A stretch of DNA of 64,000 nucleotides from Pirellulaceae bacterium. Its GTDB lineage: Bacteria; Planctomycetota; Planctomycetia; Pirellulales; Pirellulaceae. Positions 44,993 through 54,085 of this stretch are shown here, piece by piece. The first letter of the stretch is position 1. Every line of letters starts with the position of its first letter. A model generated the notes under the pieces. That model was not told the origin of the DNA, ran no database searches, and worked only from the letters and a program-made list of their open reading frames with translations. The stretch is taken from contig BPJV01000002.1 of assembly GCA_026004795.1 (NCBI GenBank), forward strand, positions 682,001 through 746,000. Reading direction: 5' to 3'. The position numbers were made by a program, and so were the translations under genes.

Positions 44993-45640
44993 ATGAAAAG
45001 CCTGTTAGTTGTCCCTGCCTTGTTCGCAACGATTTTGCTGGCTGCAATCGTGACCTCCGATTCGTCAACCCTTGACTGGCGCCCGGATAGTGGTCTGGTT
45101 TGGGGAGGTCAGGACTCGGTGGAATGCGACGACCCCTATTTCTTTTTTTCGTGCTACATGGAAGCGGACCCCGAGCTTGTATGTACTCTTTACCCAGGAG
45201 AAGAAGAGGCAGAGTGCGACGATATACCCTGCGAATACGATTCCAACCAAGGTTATCGCTGCCCACACACAAGCACACGCAAGTTAAACACTATAGAAGA
45301 GCGCACGCGCGTAACGCAACAACAGGCCGCCGGAATTAGGCGTTGTTACTACGTGGACAGCGAGGGAAATCGCACGTTATATTATTGTGACTATATTGGT
45401 CCAAATGATACGACAAGCAAGCAAACTACACGCATACAGGAGGATTGCTTTATCGAGTACACGTGCTATACCGGCTGGGGAAACTGTGCCGTAAAACAGA
45501 GTGGAGCACGCATTTGTGCGACGGCCTCTCAGCAGACTACTGGGACGGAGTTTCACGAGCAGTTGCACCCTGGTTTCCCGTGCCCAACGGACGAGGAAAT
45601 TCGCGAAAAGCTGTTGGAATGCGAGGAGGGACAGGATTGA
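44993..45640 (+). CDS. Secreted cysteine-rich protein (family member 3)
   Basis: The 215-residue protein has a signal peptide (KSLLVVPALFATILLAAIVTS) and fourteen cysteines in the mature part. CFIEYTC matches the CWQYVRC and CYTTYAC elements of members 1 and 2. It is longer, with a Thr/Gln-rich middle (RTRVTQQQAAGIRR). The gene starts two bases after the C39-like gene stops and ends 11 bases before the LolA-like gene, so the three form a tight operon. No known family is recognised. Confidence 0.78.
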   Translation: MKSLLVVPALFATILLAAIVTSDSSTLDWRPDSGLVWGGQDSVECDDPYFFFSCYMEADPELVCTLYPGEEEAECDDIPCEYDSNQGYRCPHTSTRKLNTIEERTRVTQQQAAGIRRCYYVDSEGNRTLYYCDYIGPNDTTSKQTTRIQEDCFIEYTCYTGWGNCAVKQSGARICATASQQTTGTEFHEQLHPGFPCPTDEEIREKLLECEEGQD

Positions 45641-45651
45641 GGAGTCTTGAC

Positions 45652-46767
45652 ATGAAAACAGAACGTCACCTCGCACGTGAATACATCCGTGTTCTGCGTG
45701 CAATATCCATGTGTCTCGCCATTGGGGCAGCACAACCTTCCTTAGGCCAAAAGGCTATTGATGGCCGAGAATTGGTGAAACGCATGTTCGAAGCGCGAGA
45801 AGCACTTGTGAGTGGAGAGTGCATCATACGTGCAGAAGAGGTAAACGACAAACTTGATGAACCGCGTATGCACGCCCTCAGACTGGTATTCGATTTTGAG
45901 AAACCTGCTTGGCGAGCTACACCACTCGAGAATCCGGTTGGTCATGAGACGTTGTTTCTTGTGGATTCGTATTATCAACCGTACCCAGGTTTTGAGCCAG
46001 GGACGATTAGATCTGTAACAAAACTCTCCCCACGGCGATTGGTGCGCGACGGCGGCTGGGTCATGGACTTCCGATTACTCGGACTCGCCTCACAGCCAAC
46101 TGAATTTGAACGCAATTGGACGAACGACTATGCCGGGATGAAACGTAGGTTTTTGAATGGAATCGACTATCGCGTCGTCGACGAAGCAGATTTAAAGAAA
46201 GTTTCTTTCAATGACAATCGATTTAAAGAAAACCCGTCGTATTCCAGTACGGAATGGACGCTTTGGATCGATCCGGCGAAAGGATATGTGAATGTGAAGA
46301 CGCGGGCCGTCAGCCTGCCTGTCCCGCCGGTCGAGGAGACGCCCAAATTGCGCTACACGGCCGAAATGCAATGGCAGCAAATCAAAGGCTATTGGGTACC
46401 AGTCGCGATGCAGGAGGAATCTGCTCCCGGTTTTCCACTTTGGAGATTTCAGTGCACGCTTGAATGGAAGCGGGTGAACGAACCCATTGATCCTGGGTTG
46501 TTCGAGGTCGAGGATCTCGTGCCAGAGGGCCAAAGTGCTTGGCTGATCGCGGAAGATCCGACCACCGGAGTATCGGCACTAGTCCAAAAAATCGGGGCAT
46601 CGAACCAGCAACGAGAACCGGCTAGGCTTGCCACCGTTCCACGGAAGACTCCAAAGCCGGAACCCGGTTCCCTGGTCATCCCTTCGGTGCTGATCGCTGT
46701 TGGAATCTTCGTCTTAGCTGTCGGTGTCGTCGCTTACGCGCGACGCAAACGGAAAATGGACAGGTGA
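45652..46767 (+). CDS. LolA-like anchored protein (intact copy, locus II)
   Basis: The 371-residue protein has a signal sequence (about residues 13-33, ending PSLGQ), a beta-rich domain, the shared closing motif (PIDPGLFEVEDLVPEGQSAW) and a C-terminal membrane helix (IPSVLIAVGIFVLAVGVVAY) with a basic tail. It aligns in layout with the copies at 15267 and 23660. The ATG at 45652 follows GAGGAGT. It is the last gene of the C39 / cysteine-rich / LolA-like operon. A role in handling an exported partner at the membrane is inferred from fold and position only. Confidence 0.75.
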   Translation: MKTERHLAREYIRVLRAISMCLAIGAAQPSLGQKAIDGRELVKRMFEAREALVSGECIIRAEEVNDKLDEPRMHALRLVFDFEKPAWRATPLENPVGHETLFLVDSYYQPYPGFEPGTIRSVTKLSPRRLVRDGGWVMDFRLLGLASQPTEFERNWTNDYAGMKRRFLNGIDYRVVDEADLKKVSFNDNRFKENPSYSSTEWTLWIDPAKGYVNVKTRAVSLPVPPVEETPKLRYTAEMQWQQIKGYWVPVAMQEESAPGFPLWRFQCTLEWKRVNEPIDPGLFEVEDLVPEGQSAWLIAEDPTTGVSALVQKIGASNQQREPARLATVPRKTPKPEPGSLVIPSVLIAVGIFVLAVGVVAYARRKRKMDR

Positions 46768-47338
46768 CGTTCACCGCGTTCATTTGAGTGGGGCATTATC
46801 GCCGTTGTCCGCTAGTCTTCGACGCCGTTTCCCAGCGGTGGTATTCGCAATCTAAGGATAGAAGCGTTTGAGATCGCTCCAACTTATCGCAGATGCAATG
46901 ACGATGAAGTTAAGAGGGAATCCACCGGATGCAAGCCCTTGTCTGATCGCAATTTCGTTCGCCCGTCCCCTGAAGAGTTTGAAACGCACCTAAAACATGT
47001 TGAATGCGAGTGGGGCTCTGGAAATAATGGGCCACGGTCATTTGAACTGTATACAACAAATAGTAACCTACGCAACGGACCGGTTCGAGGAAGTCGCGGA
47101 TCCGAAGGATGCGTGCGCAACAGCAAATACCATTCAACGGCTGAAAGCGGATATCGAGGCTGCTCATGCGGTCGGATGAATGGAATCTTCGGTTTCGGCT
47201 GATCGAGACTGAATTTGGACCGATTGATGATTTACACAACTGGACAAATGTTGATGAGGGTATCGAGCGACGTTCTGTAAAGGCATTGCAATTCCGGGTA
47301 AAATCGGGCGCGTCAGCGCAAACAGTAGTTATTGTGCA
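46768..47338. other. Spacer with possible gene remnants
   Basis: These 571 bases contain several overlapping short frames with some protein-like stretches, for example 46997-47179 (IQQIVTYATDRFEEVADPKDA) and 47166-47357, but no complete gene with an RBS. It could be the decayed remnant of one or two small genes. In locus I the same spacer before GT39 is only 115 bases. Confidence 0.4.
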
Positions 47339-47972
47339 TTGCTGGGTGTCGTGCTGATTGGACACATCATCCTGGCACACAGACGAATCGAACGGGCTTT
47401 TCCGGTTATCGATGAGATCGGTCACCTGGCGGCGGGCGTTTCCCACTGGAGGTTCCACCACTTTGATTTGTATCGGGTTAATCCCCCATTGGCCCGTTTA
47501 CTCGTCACTTACCCTGTCGCCGTGTCCGATGAGGAATTCCAGTGGACTGATCACAAAGTTACTTCGAACACGCGGCCCGAGTTCCAAATCGGCATCCAGA
47601 AGCTCTGGGACAAGAAGTTGGAGATCGCCGATCTTTTTTATTGGCCATGGTGGCTGAGCCTAGTTTTTTACGGGCTTTTGATTTCGTTTTGCGTTCGGGT
47701 TGGTGCGCAAGCGGGATTGCCGGCTTGTGTCGCCTGGTCCGCAATCTGCCCTAACGCAATCGCTTTCTCGATCACGGTTTTGCCAGACGTACCTGCCGTC
47801 GCTATGGGGGTGTTGGCAATCTTGGCTTCTTGGCGGTACATGAGGTTGCCTGATTGCGCATCGGCTGCCTGGGCTGGCGTAGCGCTTGGTGCAGCTCTTT
47901 TGTCGAAGTTGACCTGGATCACGGCACTCGTCACGCTGCCGCTGGCCGCTTTAGTCTGTCTGGCATTTTATC
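47339..47972 (+). pseudogene. GT39/ArnT-type glycosyltransferase, 5' part, interrupted by IS66 number 2
   Basis: This part encodes 211 residues from a TTG at 47339: an N-terminal helix, FPVIDEIGHLAAGVSHWRF and LYRVNPPLARLL, closely matching the locus I enzyme, then several membrane segments. At FYR (47966-47974) the IS66 element begins; the current frame stops at 48019 inside it. The gene resumes at 51049. No ATG is available upstream in frame, so the start is uncertain and the 5' end may itself be damaged. Confidence 0.85.
47965..47972. repeat. Target site duplication of IS66 number 2, left copy (ATTTTATC)
   Basis: This 8-bp sequence is repeated exactly at 51041-51048, directly outside the two inverted repeats. 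Confidence 0.95.
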
Positions 47973-48063
47973 GTGAGTTTGCGGTAAGCGTGTGTGAGGA
48001 TTTTTGGGAGAACGGGTAGGCTGGAGGTGGGTTTGATGCTCTAGCCGAAAGGAGCGCCGTTCC

Positions 48064-48549
48064 ATGGAACAGTTGAGTGCACATAACGAGCGTCTTGCTG
48101 CAACTAACGATTTTACTGCAACTAACGATCGGCTTACTGCAACGAACGATCGTCTTTTCGAGCAGGCCGCGGAGGCGTTCAGGCAGTGGAGGGGGGCGAA
48201 GTCGGGACGCGGGCGGATTCCAGATGAACTATGGGATTTGGCGTGTCAGGTCGCTCGCAGGCACGGCGTCGCGAAGACCGCCGGAGCGCTGAAGCTCGAT
48301 TACTATACCTTGCAAAGACGGTTGGACGGTCGTGGTGGAGCCCGGGGTAAGGCCGTTGACACTCCAAAGAAGCGTCGTCGTGGCAGTGCGGGGGCGTTCG
48401 TGGAGCTGGCTCCGGTAACGAACATCAGTCCGCAGGCGGAGTGCGAATTGGAATTCGAGAACGGCCGCGGTACCAAGCTGACCCTGCGTTGGAAGGGAAG
48501 CACACCGCCCGACCTGGCTGCGCTCAGCCAACTGGTCCGCCAGGAGTAG
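48064..48549 (+). CDS. tnpA: IS66 accessory protein TnpA (Orf1) with an N-terminal repeat
   Basis: The 161-residue product begins with repeats of AATND(R/F)LT, from a DNA repeat of CTGCAACTAACGAT, probably a short coiled coil. A helix-turn-helix-like middle (DLACQVARRHGVAKTAGALKLDYYTLQRRL) and a beta-rich tail (LEFENGRGTKLTLRW) follow, as in IS66 Orf1 proteins. The ATG at 48064 follows AAAGGAG. Confidence 0.85.
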   Translation: MEQLSAHNERLAATNDFTATNDRLTATNDRLFEQAAEAFRQWRGAKSGRGRIPDELWDLACQVARRHGVAKTAGALKLDYYTLQRRLDGRGGARGKAVDTPKKRRRGSAGAFVELAPVTNISPQAECELEFENGRGTKLTLRWKGSTPPDLAALSQLVRQE

Positions 48550-48554
48550 CGGCC

Positions 48555-48920
48555 ATGCTGCAGATCACCCCGCACATGCGTCTGCTGGTGGCGGTCGAGC
48601 CGGCTGATTTTCGCAAGGGCATCGACGGGTTGGTACGGCTGTGCAAGGACGTGCTCGATGAAGATCCTCTGGACGGCGCCGTGTTCGTGTTCCGCAACCG
48701 CCGGGCCACGGCCATCAAGGTGCTGATGTACGACGGCCAGGGGTTTTGGCTGTGCCAGAAACGGCTGTCGACCGGACGCTTCCGGCACTGGCCCGACGGC
48801 GTCAAGGACGCGGCAGCCGCATCGCTGGCCGCCCATCAACTGTTGGTTCTGTTGGCGGCGGGGAATCCCGAGCGAACCGAAGCTCCGGAGGACTGGCGGC
48901 CGGTGCGGCGCGGCGCCTAG
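48555..48920 (+). CDS. tnpB: IS66 accessory protein TnpB (Orf2)
   Basis: The 121-residue product has the Orf2 signature: LLVAVEPADFRKGIDGLVRL, DPLDGAVFVFRNRRATAIKVLMYDGQGFWLCQKRLS. The start lies 5 bases after tnpA. Confidence 0.94.
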   Translation: MLQITPHMRLLVAVEPADFRKGIDGLVRLCKDVLDEDPLDGAVFVFRNRRATAIKVLMYDGQGFWLCQKRLSTGRFRHWPDGVKDAAAASLAAHQLLVLLAAGNPERTEAPEDWRPVRRGA

Positions 48921-49185
48921 CGGCCCGGGGCACTCCAGGCTGGTCATTTTTTCGAAAATTGACGTTCTACCATTTCGCCGAAATGGGATAAAACGATGGC
49001 GGCTTCGTCGACTGCTTAATAGTCCGGGCGGCTCGGTCTCCCGGGCGGCGCAGCTGCCGTGCGGCGCAGCTGCCGAGCGGCTGAGTACCTCGTGTGTTCC
49101 AGTTGCTCGTGTGTCTCAGCAGCGGCAGCACGAAGCGGTCTTCAACGATTCCCGCGCTCTGACTTGCAAATCGGTGGACGTCTCG

Positions 49186-50880
49186 ATGGCTGGCTCGGCA
49201 AAACGGAAACGACCATCACGACGATCAGGCTCATCGCGGCCGGAGGTGCAAGTGGTCGACATCACGATCGACGACTTGAACCGGCTGCTGGACCGGATCG
49301 AGCAGCGGAAGTTGGAAGAGTCGGACTACGACCTGCTGCTGAAAGTGCTGCGGTCGTACGACTATGTGATGAGCCTGTTGCGTGACGACCACGTCCGGCT
49401 AAGTCGGCTCAAGCGAGTGTTGTTCGGCAACACCGAGACGCTGAAGAACGTGATCGGTCGCGGCAAGTCGGACGATCAGGCGGCGGCCGAGGGGGCTGAG
49501 ACGGACGGCGCTGCCGCGTCGGAACCAGCGTCGCCGGCCTCGCCCGCTCAGCCCGGACATGGACGCAACGGGGCCGACCAATACCAGGCGGCGCGAGAGG
49601 TCCGCGTCGAGCACGATCGATTGCGACCTGACGACATCTGCCCGGAGTGCGGTGACGGCAAGCTCTACGAGATCGGTCCGCGGGTGGTGGTGCGGGTCAG
49701 CGGCCAGCCGCCGTTGGCAGCGACGGTCTATCGGCTGCAGCGATTGCGATGCACTCTGTGCGGACAGTTGTTCCACGCCGAGACGCCGCCCGAAGCGCAG
49801 GGACAGAAGTACGACGAGACGTCCGCGGCCATGATTGCTCTGTTGAAATACGGGTCGGGGTTGCCTTTCAACCGACTGGCACGGCTGGAGGAGGCGTTGG
49901 GCACGCCCCTCCCGCCGTCGACGCAGTGGCAAATCGTTGCCACCTACCTGCCCATCCCCAAGCTGGTTTACCACGCCTTGATCCATGAGACATCGCATTG
50001 GGACTTGTATCACAACGACGACACGTCGATCAAGATCCTGAATAAGCTGGGCTTGGAAAAACCGGATAGCGGCTCAGGTCGAACTCGCACCGGCACGTTC
50101 ACTTCGACGGTGGTTGCCCGCCGAGAAGGGCTCGATGCTGCGCTCTTTTTCAGCGGGCATCGGCATGCGGGCGAAAACCTGGCAGCGGTGCTGCGCGATC
50201 GACCGGAAGAACTGGCTGCGCCGATCCAGATGTGCGATGCGTTGTCGCGGAACATGCCCGATGAGCTGCGAGCGATCGTGGCCCATTGTCTGGCCCACGC
50301 GCGGCGTAACTTCGTGGACCTGGTCGAGGTGTTCCCCGACGAGGCGGAGTATGTGATCCGGCAGCTCAGTCACGTCTACCGCGTGGATGCCGAGGCGCGG
50401 CGTAAGGGATTGTCTCCCCAGAAGCGGCTGGCGTTGCACCGAGCCAAGAGCCAACGGGTGATGGACGGCCTGCACAAATGGCTGACCCGGCAATTGGACG
50501 ACCGGCTTGTGGAGCCGAATTCAGCGCTGGGGCACGCGATCAACTACATGCTCAAGCACTGGGAGCGGCTGACCCAGTTCTTGCGAGTTCCCGGTGCTCC
50601 TCTGGATAACAACGTGGCCGAGCGTGCCCTGAAGAAATCGATTTTGCACCGCAAGAACTCGCTCTTCTATCGCTCAGCCAACGGAGCAGAGGCGGGCGAC
50701 GTCTACATGACGCTGATCCATACGTGCGAATTGAATCGCATCAATCCTTATCAATATCTGGTAGCGTTGCTTCGCCACGCCGACGACGTGGCCTCCCAGC
50801 CCCATGCCTGGCTCCCTTGGAACTACGCTCGGCGTCAAACCGAGCTTGCCCAGGCGGGCGTGACCCCCCAAAGCGTCTAA
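49186..50880 (+). CDS. tnpC: IS66 transposase TnpC
   Basis: The 564-residue transposase has a coiled-coil N-part, zinc-type motifs (CPECGDGKLYEIG and LRCTLCGQLF) and a DDE catalytic domain with acidic residues in YHNDDTSIK, QMCDALSRN and DNNVAERALKK. The ATG at 49186 gives a basic N-terminus; a GTG at 49111 would add 25 residues. It is the third gene of IS66 number 2 and has no frame damage, so the element may still be active. Confidence 0.93.
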   Translation: MAGSAKRKRPSRRSGSSRPEVQVVDITIDDLNRLLDRIEQRKLEESDYDLLLKVLRSYDYVMSLLRDDHVRLSRLKRVLFGNTETLKNVIGRGKSDDQAAAEGAETDGAAASEPASPASPAQPGHGRNGADQYQAAREVRVEHDRLRPDDICPECGDGKLYEIGPRVVVRVSGQPPLAATVYRLQRLRCTLCGQLFHAETPPEAQGQKYDETSAAMIALLKYGSGLPFNRLARLEEALGTPLPPSTQWQIVATYLPIPKLVYHALIHETSHWDLYHNDDTSIKILNKLGLEKPDSGSGRTRTGTFTSTVVARREGLDAALFFSGHRHAGENLAAVLRDRPEELAAPIQMCDALSRNMPDELRAIVAHCLAHARRNFVDLVEVFPDEAEYVIRQLSHVYRVDAEARRKGLSPQKRLALHRAKSQRVMDGLHKWLTRQLDDRLVEPNSALGHAINYMLKHWERLTQFLRVPGAPLDNNVAERALKKSILHRKNSLFYRSANGAEAGDVYMTLIHTCELNRINPYQYLVALLRHADDVASQPHAWLPWNYARRQTELAQAGVTPQSV

Positions 50881-51040
50881 ATCCAGCCAACCGCCAGCCC
50901 CGGCAACCCGCTAGTTCCGGGCTATCACCCCCTCCCACCACCACAAGCACCACCACCACCATCTAGGTCGCTCAGGCCACCAATCACCCGCCCAATTCCA
51001 TCCAAGATTTTTCCAGCCCGCACGCTTACCGCAAACTCAC

Positions 51041-51048
51041 ATTTTATC
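51041..51048. repeat. Target site duplication of IS66 number 2, right copy (ATTTTATC)
   Basis: This is the exact partner of 47965-47972. Confidence 0.95.
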
Positions 51049-52370
51049 AGACCGCGTTTCCGCGGCGGTCTTGGCTACGCCGAACCGGCGACCTGGTAAT
51101 CTACTGGTTGGCCGCTCTACTGACGCTGAATGTCGGATACTTGTTCGAAGACAGTTTCATGCGGCTCCATCGGTTCGAGTTTTCCAGCCAGATGCTGGGC
51201 GGGGAAGGTGCGAGTATCCAACGGCCGGGAAATCGATTCGAAGATACGTGGCTGGGGCAAGTGCCAGTACCGGTTCCGCGGAACTATCTGCTCGGAATCG
51301 ATTACTTGCGCATGGAAGTGGAGCAGAAGTATTGGTCGTTTCTCAATGGCGAGTGGAAGAAGGGTTCATGGCCGCATTATTACGTGATGACGACGCTGTA
51401 TAAGACGCCTGAGCCGACGTTGATCGCGGCGGGGCTGGGGTTCGTCGTGTTCCTCATCGGGTGCTGGCGGAGGATGGTGTCACCGGAGTTGTTCTCCATG
51501 GTCGTCCTGCTGGCTGTGCCCGCCGCCGCGTGCTTTGCGGCGGTCAGCCTCCAAGGGGGCTTCAACCATCACCACCGGTACGTGCTGATGATCTATCCGC
51601 CCATGTTCCTGTTCGCCGCGTTGGTGGCCCACCCGTTGACACGCGAGGTATGGAGGAGGCGGGAGGCCGGAGGTCGAAGGCTGGAGGAGGGAGAGGAATG
51701 CAGGGAGCTGGGAGGGGCGAGTGTAACAGCGGACGGTGGGGAACAGGAAGAAACAGAGAGAACGGAGGGGGGGATGGGTGAAACACAGAGGGCACGGAGG
51801 GCACAGAGAAGGCCGAGGGGAGGGATCGAGGAATTGAGCAAGGGCTGGCTGACTGGCGTCGGTGGGTGGGTGCGTGGGTTGCACTGGAATGAGTGGCTGG
51901 CCATCGTGCTGGTGACATTGTCGGCCGCATCGAGCCTAAGGGTGCATCCGTATTACACCAGCTACTTCAATACACTCTCCGGTGGCCCGGAAAACGGATG
52001 GCGGTTGCTGAACCATTCGAACATCGATTGGGGCCAGGACATGCTGGAGGTGGACGAGTGGATCAAGGAGCATCCGGAGTGCCGGCCGCTAAGGTTCGAA
52101 CTCGATTATTGGAATTTCGGTGGCGAGCTGTTTGGGTTGGAGCCGCGCCGTCCGCCGCACTTGCCGAGCGGCGCCTCGGTGGATCTAGCGCGGCGGATGG
52201 TGGATCAGACCGAGTGGTGGATCATCAGCGTGAAGACGTTGTACAACAAGCCGGGACAGAGTGGACTGGAGTACCTGCAGCAGCTCGAGCCGGTCGATCG
52301 CATCGCCTACGCCTACCACGTCTACCGCATCGATCCGCTGCCCGAGGCGAGCGTGGAGGTATCGGAATAG
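51049..52370 (+). pseudogene. GT39/ArnT-type glycosyltransferase, 3' part, cut off by IS66 number 2
   Basis: The frame continues from the 5' part: base 47972 plus 51049-51050 forms a CAG codon, giving FYQTAFPRRSWLRRTGDLVIYW. The joined gene would encode 651 residues, close to the 661 of the locus I enzyme. Conserved stretches are GNRFEDTWLGQVPVPVPRNYL, GEWKKGSWPHYY, FNHHHRYVLMIYPPMF, PYYTSYFNTLSGGPENG and NSNIDWGQDM-like NHSNIDWGQDM. A low-complexity insertion of about 65 residues sits in the same loop where the paralogue has 12-residue repeats. The 3' part alone has no signal or natural start. Confidence 0.88.
51646..51850. repeat. Purine-rich low-complexity insertion inside the GT39 gene
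   Basis: About 200 bases of GGAGG, GAAAC and CACAGAG-type repeats encode a hydrophilic stretch (RRREAGGRRLEEGEE, ETQRARRAQRRPRGG) in an otherwise hydrophobic protein. Composition and motif type resemble the complement of the pyrimidine tract at 13204-13413. The frame is kept. Confidence 0.85.
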
Positions 52371-52565
52371 GCTTTGAGATTGGTGAATAAGCGTCGAGGT
52401 ACTGCAGTGGGCCTATCAAGAAACCCCACCCTCCCCTTGGGAGGGTCGCGAGTAATGCGAGCGGGGAGGGCTCGAGCCGAGAGGGCCCGGGCGATCGATG
52501 CGCGGGGGAGGTGGGTGCAAAGACGCACAGCGGTAAGGGACACGTTGGCGAGTCGCTGGAGTGTA

Positions 52566-53810
52566 GACCCCCCTCCCGGCTCGGGAATCGTTGGTGAAGC
52601 ATCGCTCGGTGGTGGTTTCAGTGCCGGCTCGCTTGGATCGTGTGGTGGTAATTTCCGAGCCGACCTCCCCCGTGAGGCTTCTGCGATTCATAGCAGGGAA
52701 CACCCGTGTTGGTATTCGCCTCACGGGGGAGGTGGGGAAGGGTGGGAAGCTGGTGGTGGCAGTGCCTGAATCAACGCACGAGGTAAGTCCTCTGGTTCCC
52801 AGACTCTGCCTGGGAACCCAATGCGGCTGGCAGGCTCCGCCTGCACATCGGGTGGCAAAGCCACGCATGCGCGGCTTTGCGAGATCGAAAGGGCGATTGC
52901 GAGGCAGAGCCTCTGGTGCAGGGCGTTCCCAGGCAGAGCCTGGGAACGAGGGAAACGAGGGAACGAGGCAAACGAGGCAATAAACTTGTGCAACGGAAGT
53001 CCTCGACACAGCTCCCAAACTCCCCACCCCTCCCGTCGTGGTGACATTGAAGCTTGTGGGTGAACTTGCGTAAATCGGGCATTTCGAGGGACGGGAGGGG
53101 TCGGCGCAGCCGGGGGAGGGCTCTTCGGCAAGGCTTTTGGGCGAAACTGCGTCGCGTGCCCCCTCCCGGCTCGGGGACCGCTGCGTCATGTGGCCCCCTC
53201 CCGGCTCGGGCATAGTTGGTGAGGCATCGCTTGGTGGTGGTTTCTGCATCTGCTCGCTTGGATCCTGTGGTGGTTAATTCCGAGCCGACCTCCCCCGTGA
53301 GGCGGGAACGTGGGTTGGAGGAAATGGCTGTGTTGGTGTTCGCCTCACGGGGGAGGTGGGGAAGAAGTCGACAGCTGTGAGACGCCATAGCATAAGGCAA
53401 CGCACGACGTGAGCATTCCAAGTCTTCTCACCCCTCCCGTTGGAAAAACCACGACTTGCCAAGCTACTCAATAACCAGACTTTTCCAACGGGAAGGGTCG
53501 GCGTAGCCGGCGGAGGGCTCTTCGGCAAGGATTTTGGGCGAAACTGCGTCGCGTGCCCCCTCCCGGCTCGGGGACCAAAGGGATGGTAGCTGCAAAGCTT
53601 TGGCCAGCGACCAGGTAGATGGTCCGATGAACTTGCTGCTTCCGAGCCGACCTCCCCCGTGAGCTTGCTGCTTCCGAGCCGACCTCCCCCGTGAGGCGGG
53701 AAGGTTGGGTGGAGGAAATGGCTGTGTTGGTGTTCGCCTCACGGGGGAGGTAGGGAAGAAGGCGACAGCTGTGAGACGCCATAGCATAAGGCAACGCACG
53801 AGGTGAGGGA
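52566..53810. repeat. Long imperfect repeats containing a CTCCCCCGTGAGGC inverted repeat
   Basis: Three related blocks lie at about 52566-52741, 53193-53412 and 53636-53810. Each has CTCCCCCGTGAGGC followed 40-60 bases later by GCCTCACGGGGGAG, a 14-bp inverted repeat. A second repeat type (GAGGGCTCTTCGGCAAGG, then GGGCGAAACTGCGTCGCGTG) occurs at about 53110-53160 and 53512-53560. The second and third blocks also share a right flank ending GCAACGCACGA. Confidence 0.85.
52794..52950. repeat. REP-like palindromes (GTTCCCAGGCAGAGCCTGGGAAC type)
   Basis: A near-perfect palindrome occupies 52925-52947 (arms GTTCCCAGGC and GCCTGGGAAC). Related arms appear at 52794-52818, with further short palindromes between (GGCAGGCTCCGCCTGC, AAAGCCACGCATGCGCGGCTTT). 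Similar sequences are widely dispersed in planctomycete and cyanobacterial genomes. Confidence 0.85.
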
Positions 53811-53910
53811 GGGCAAAATGGTCATCGTTGGCTGAAAGCCAATTACAAACGTTGGCAAGGTGCACAGTCACCTTGTTGATCGGCATCAATCATGATCCGC
53901 ATCAATCAAC

Positions 53911-53988
53911 TGAGCAAACTCAACAATGAGCGACCTCAACTGAGCGAACCTCAACTGAGCGACCTCAACTGAGCGACCTCAACTGAGA
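53911..53988. repeat. 14-bp tandem repeat (TGAGCGACCTCAAC)
   Basis: Five to six copies of TGAGCGACCTCAAC, some with one-base insertions or changes, run head to tail in non-coding sequence. Confidence 0.9.
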
Positions 53989-54085
53989 AAACAGCACTCC
54001 GTTTTTCCCCATCGCTCCCGTCGGCAGGAAGTGAATATCGTCGATCGTCCGAGAAGTCGTGAAGGAGGCTATTGCCGGCGTTGGG

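Larger units (their letters stand above)
47973..51040 (+). mobile_element. IS66-family insertion sequence number 2, complete, 3068 bp
   Basis: The ends are perfect 20-bp inverted repeats: GTGAGTTTGCGGTAAGCGTG at 47973 and its complement ending at 51040. An 8-bp duplication ATTTTATC flanks it, the usual IS66 size. It carries tnpA, tnpB and tnpC on the plus strand. Its proteins and inverted repeats differ from those of IS66 number 1, so the two are separate elements. It splits the GT39 gene of locus II. Confidence 0.96.
52371..54085. other. Gene-free tract packed with dispersed repeats
   Basis: These 1715 bases contain no convincing gene on either strand. They are a mosaic of repeats: a GC-rich palindrome near 52430-52492, long duplicated blocks, REP-like palindromes at 52794-52950, and a 14-bp tandem array near the right end. 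Several are shared with 41250-41440. Confidence 0.75.

Noticed and set aside
51071-52370. Treating the ORF at 51108-52370 as an independent glycosyltransferase gene
   Set aside because: Its TTG start is artificial; the frame continues upstream to the IS66 target duplication and joins the 5' part at 47972 in frame.
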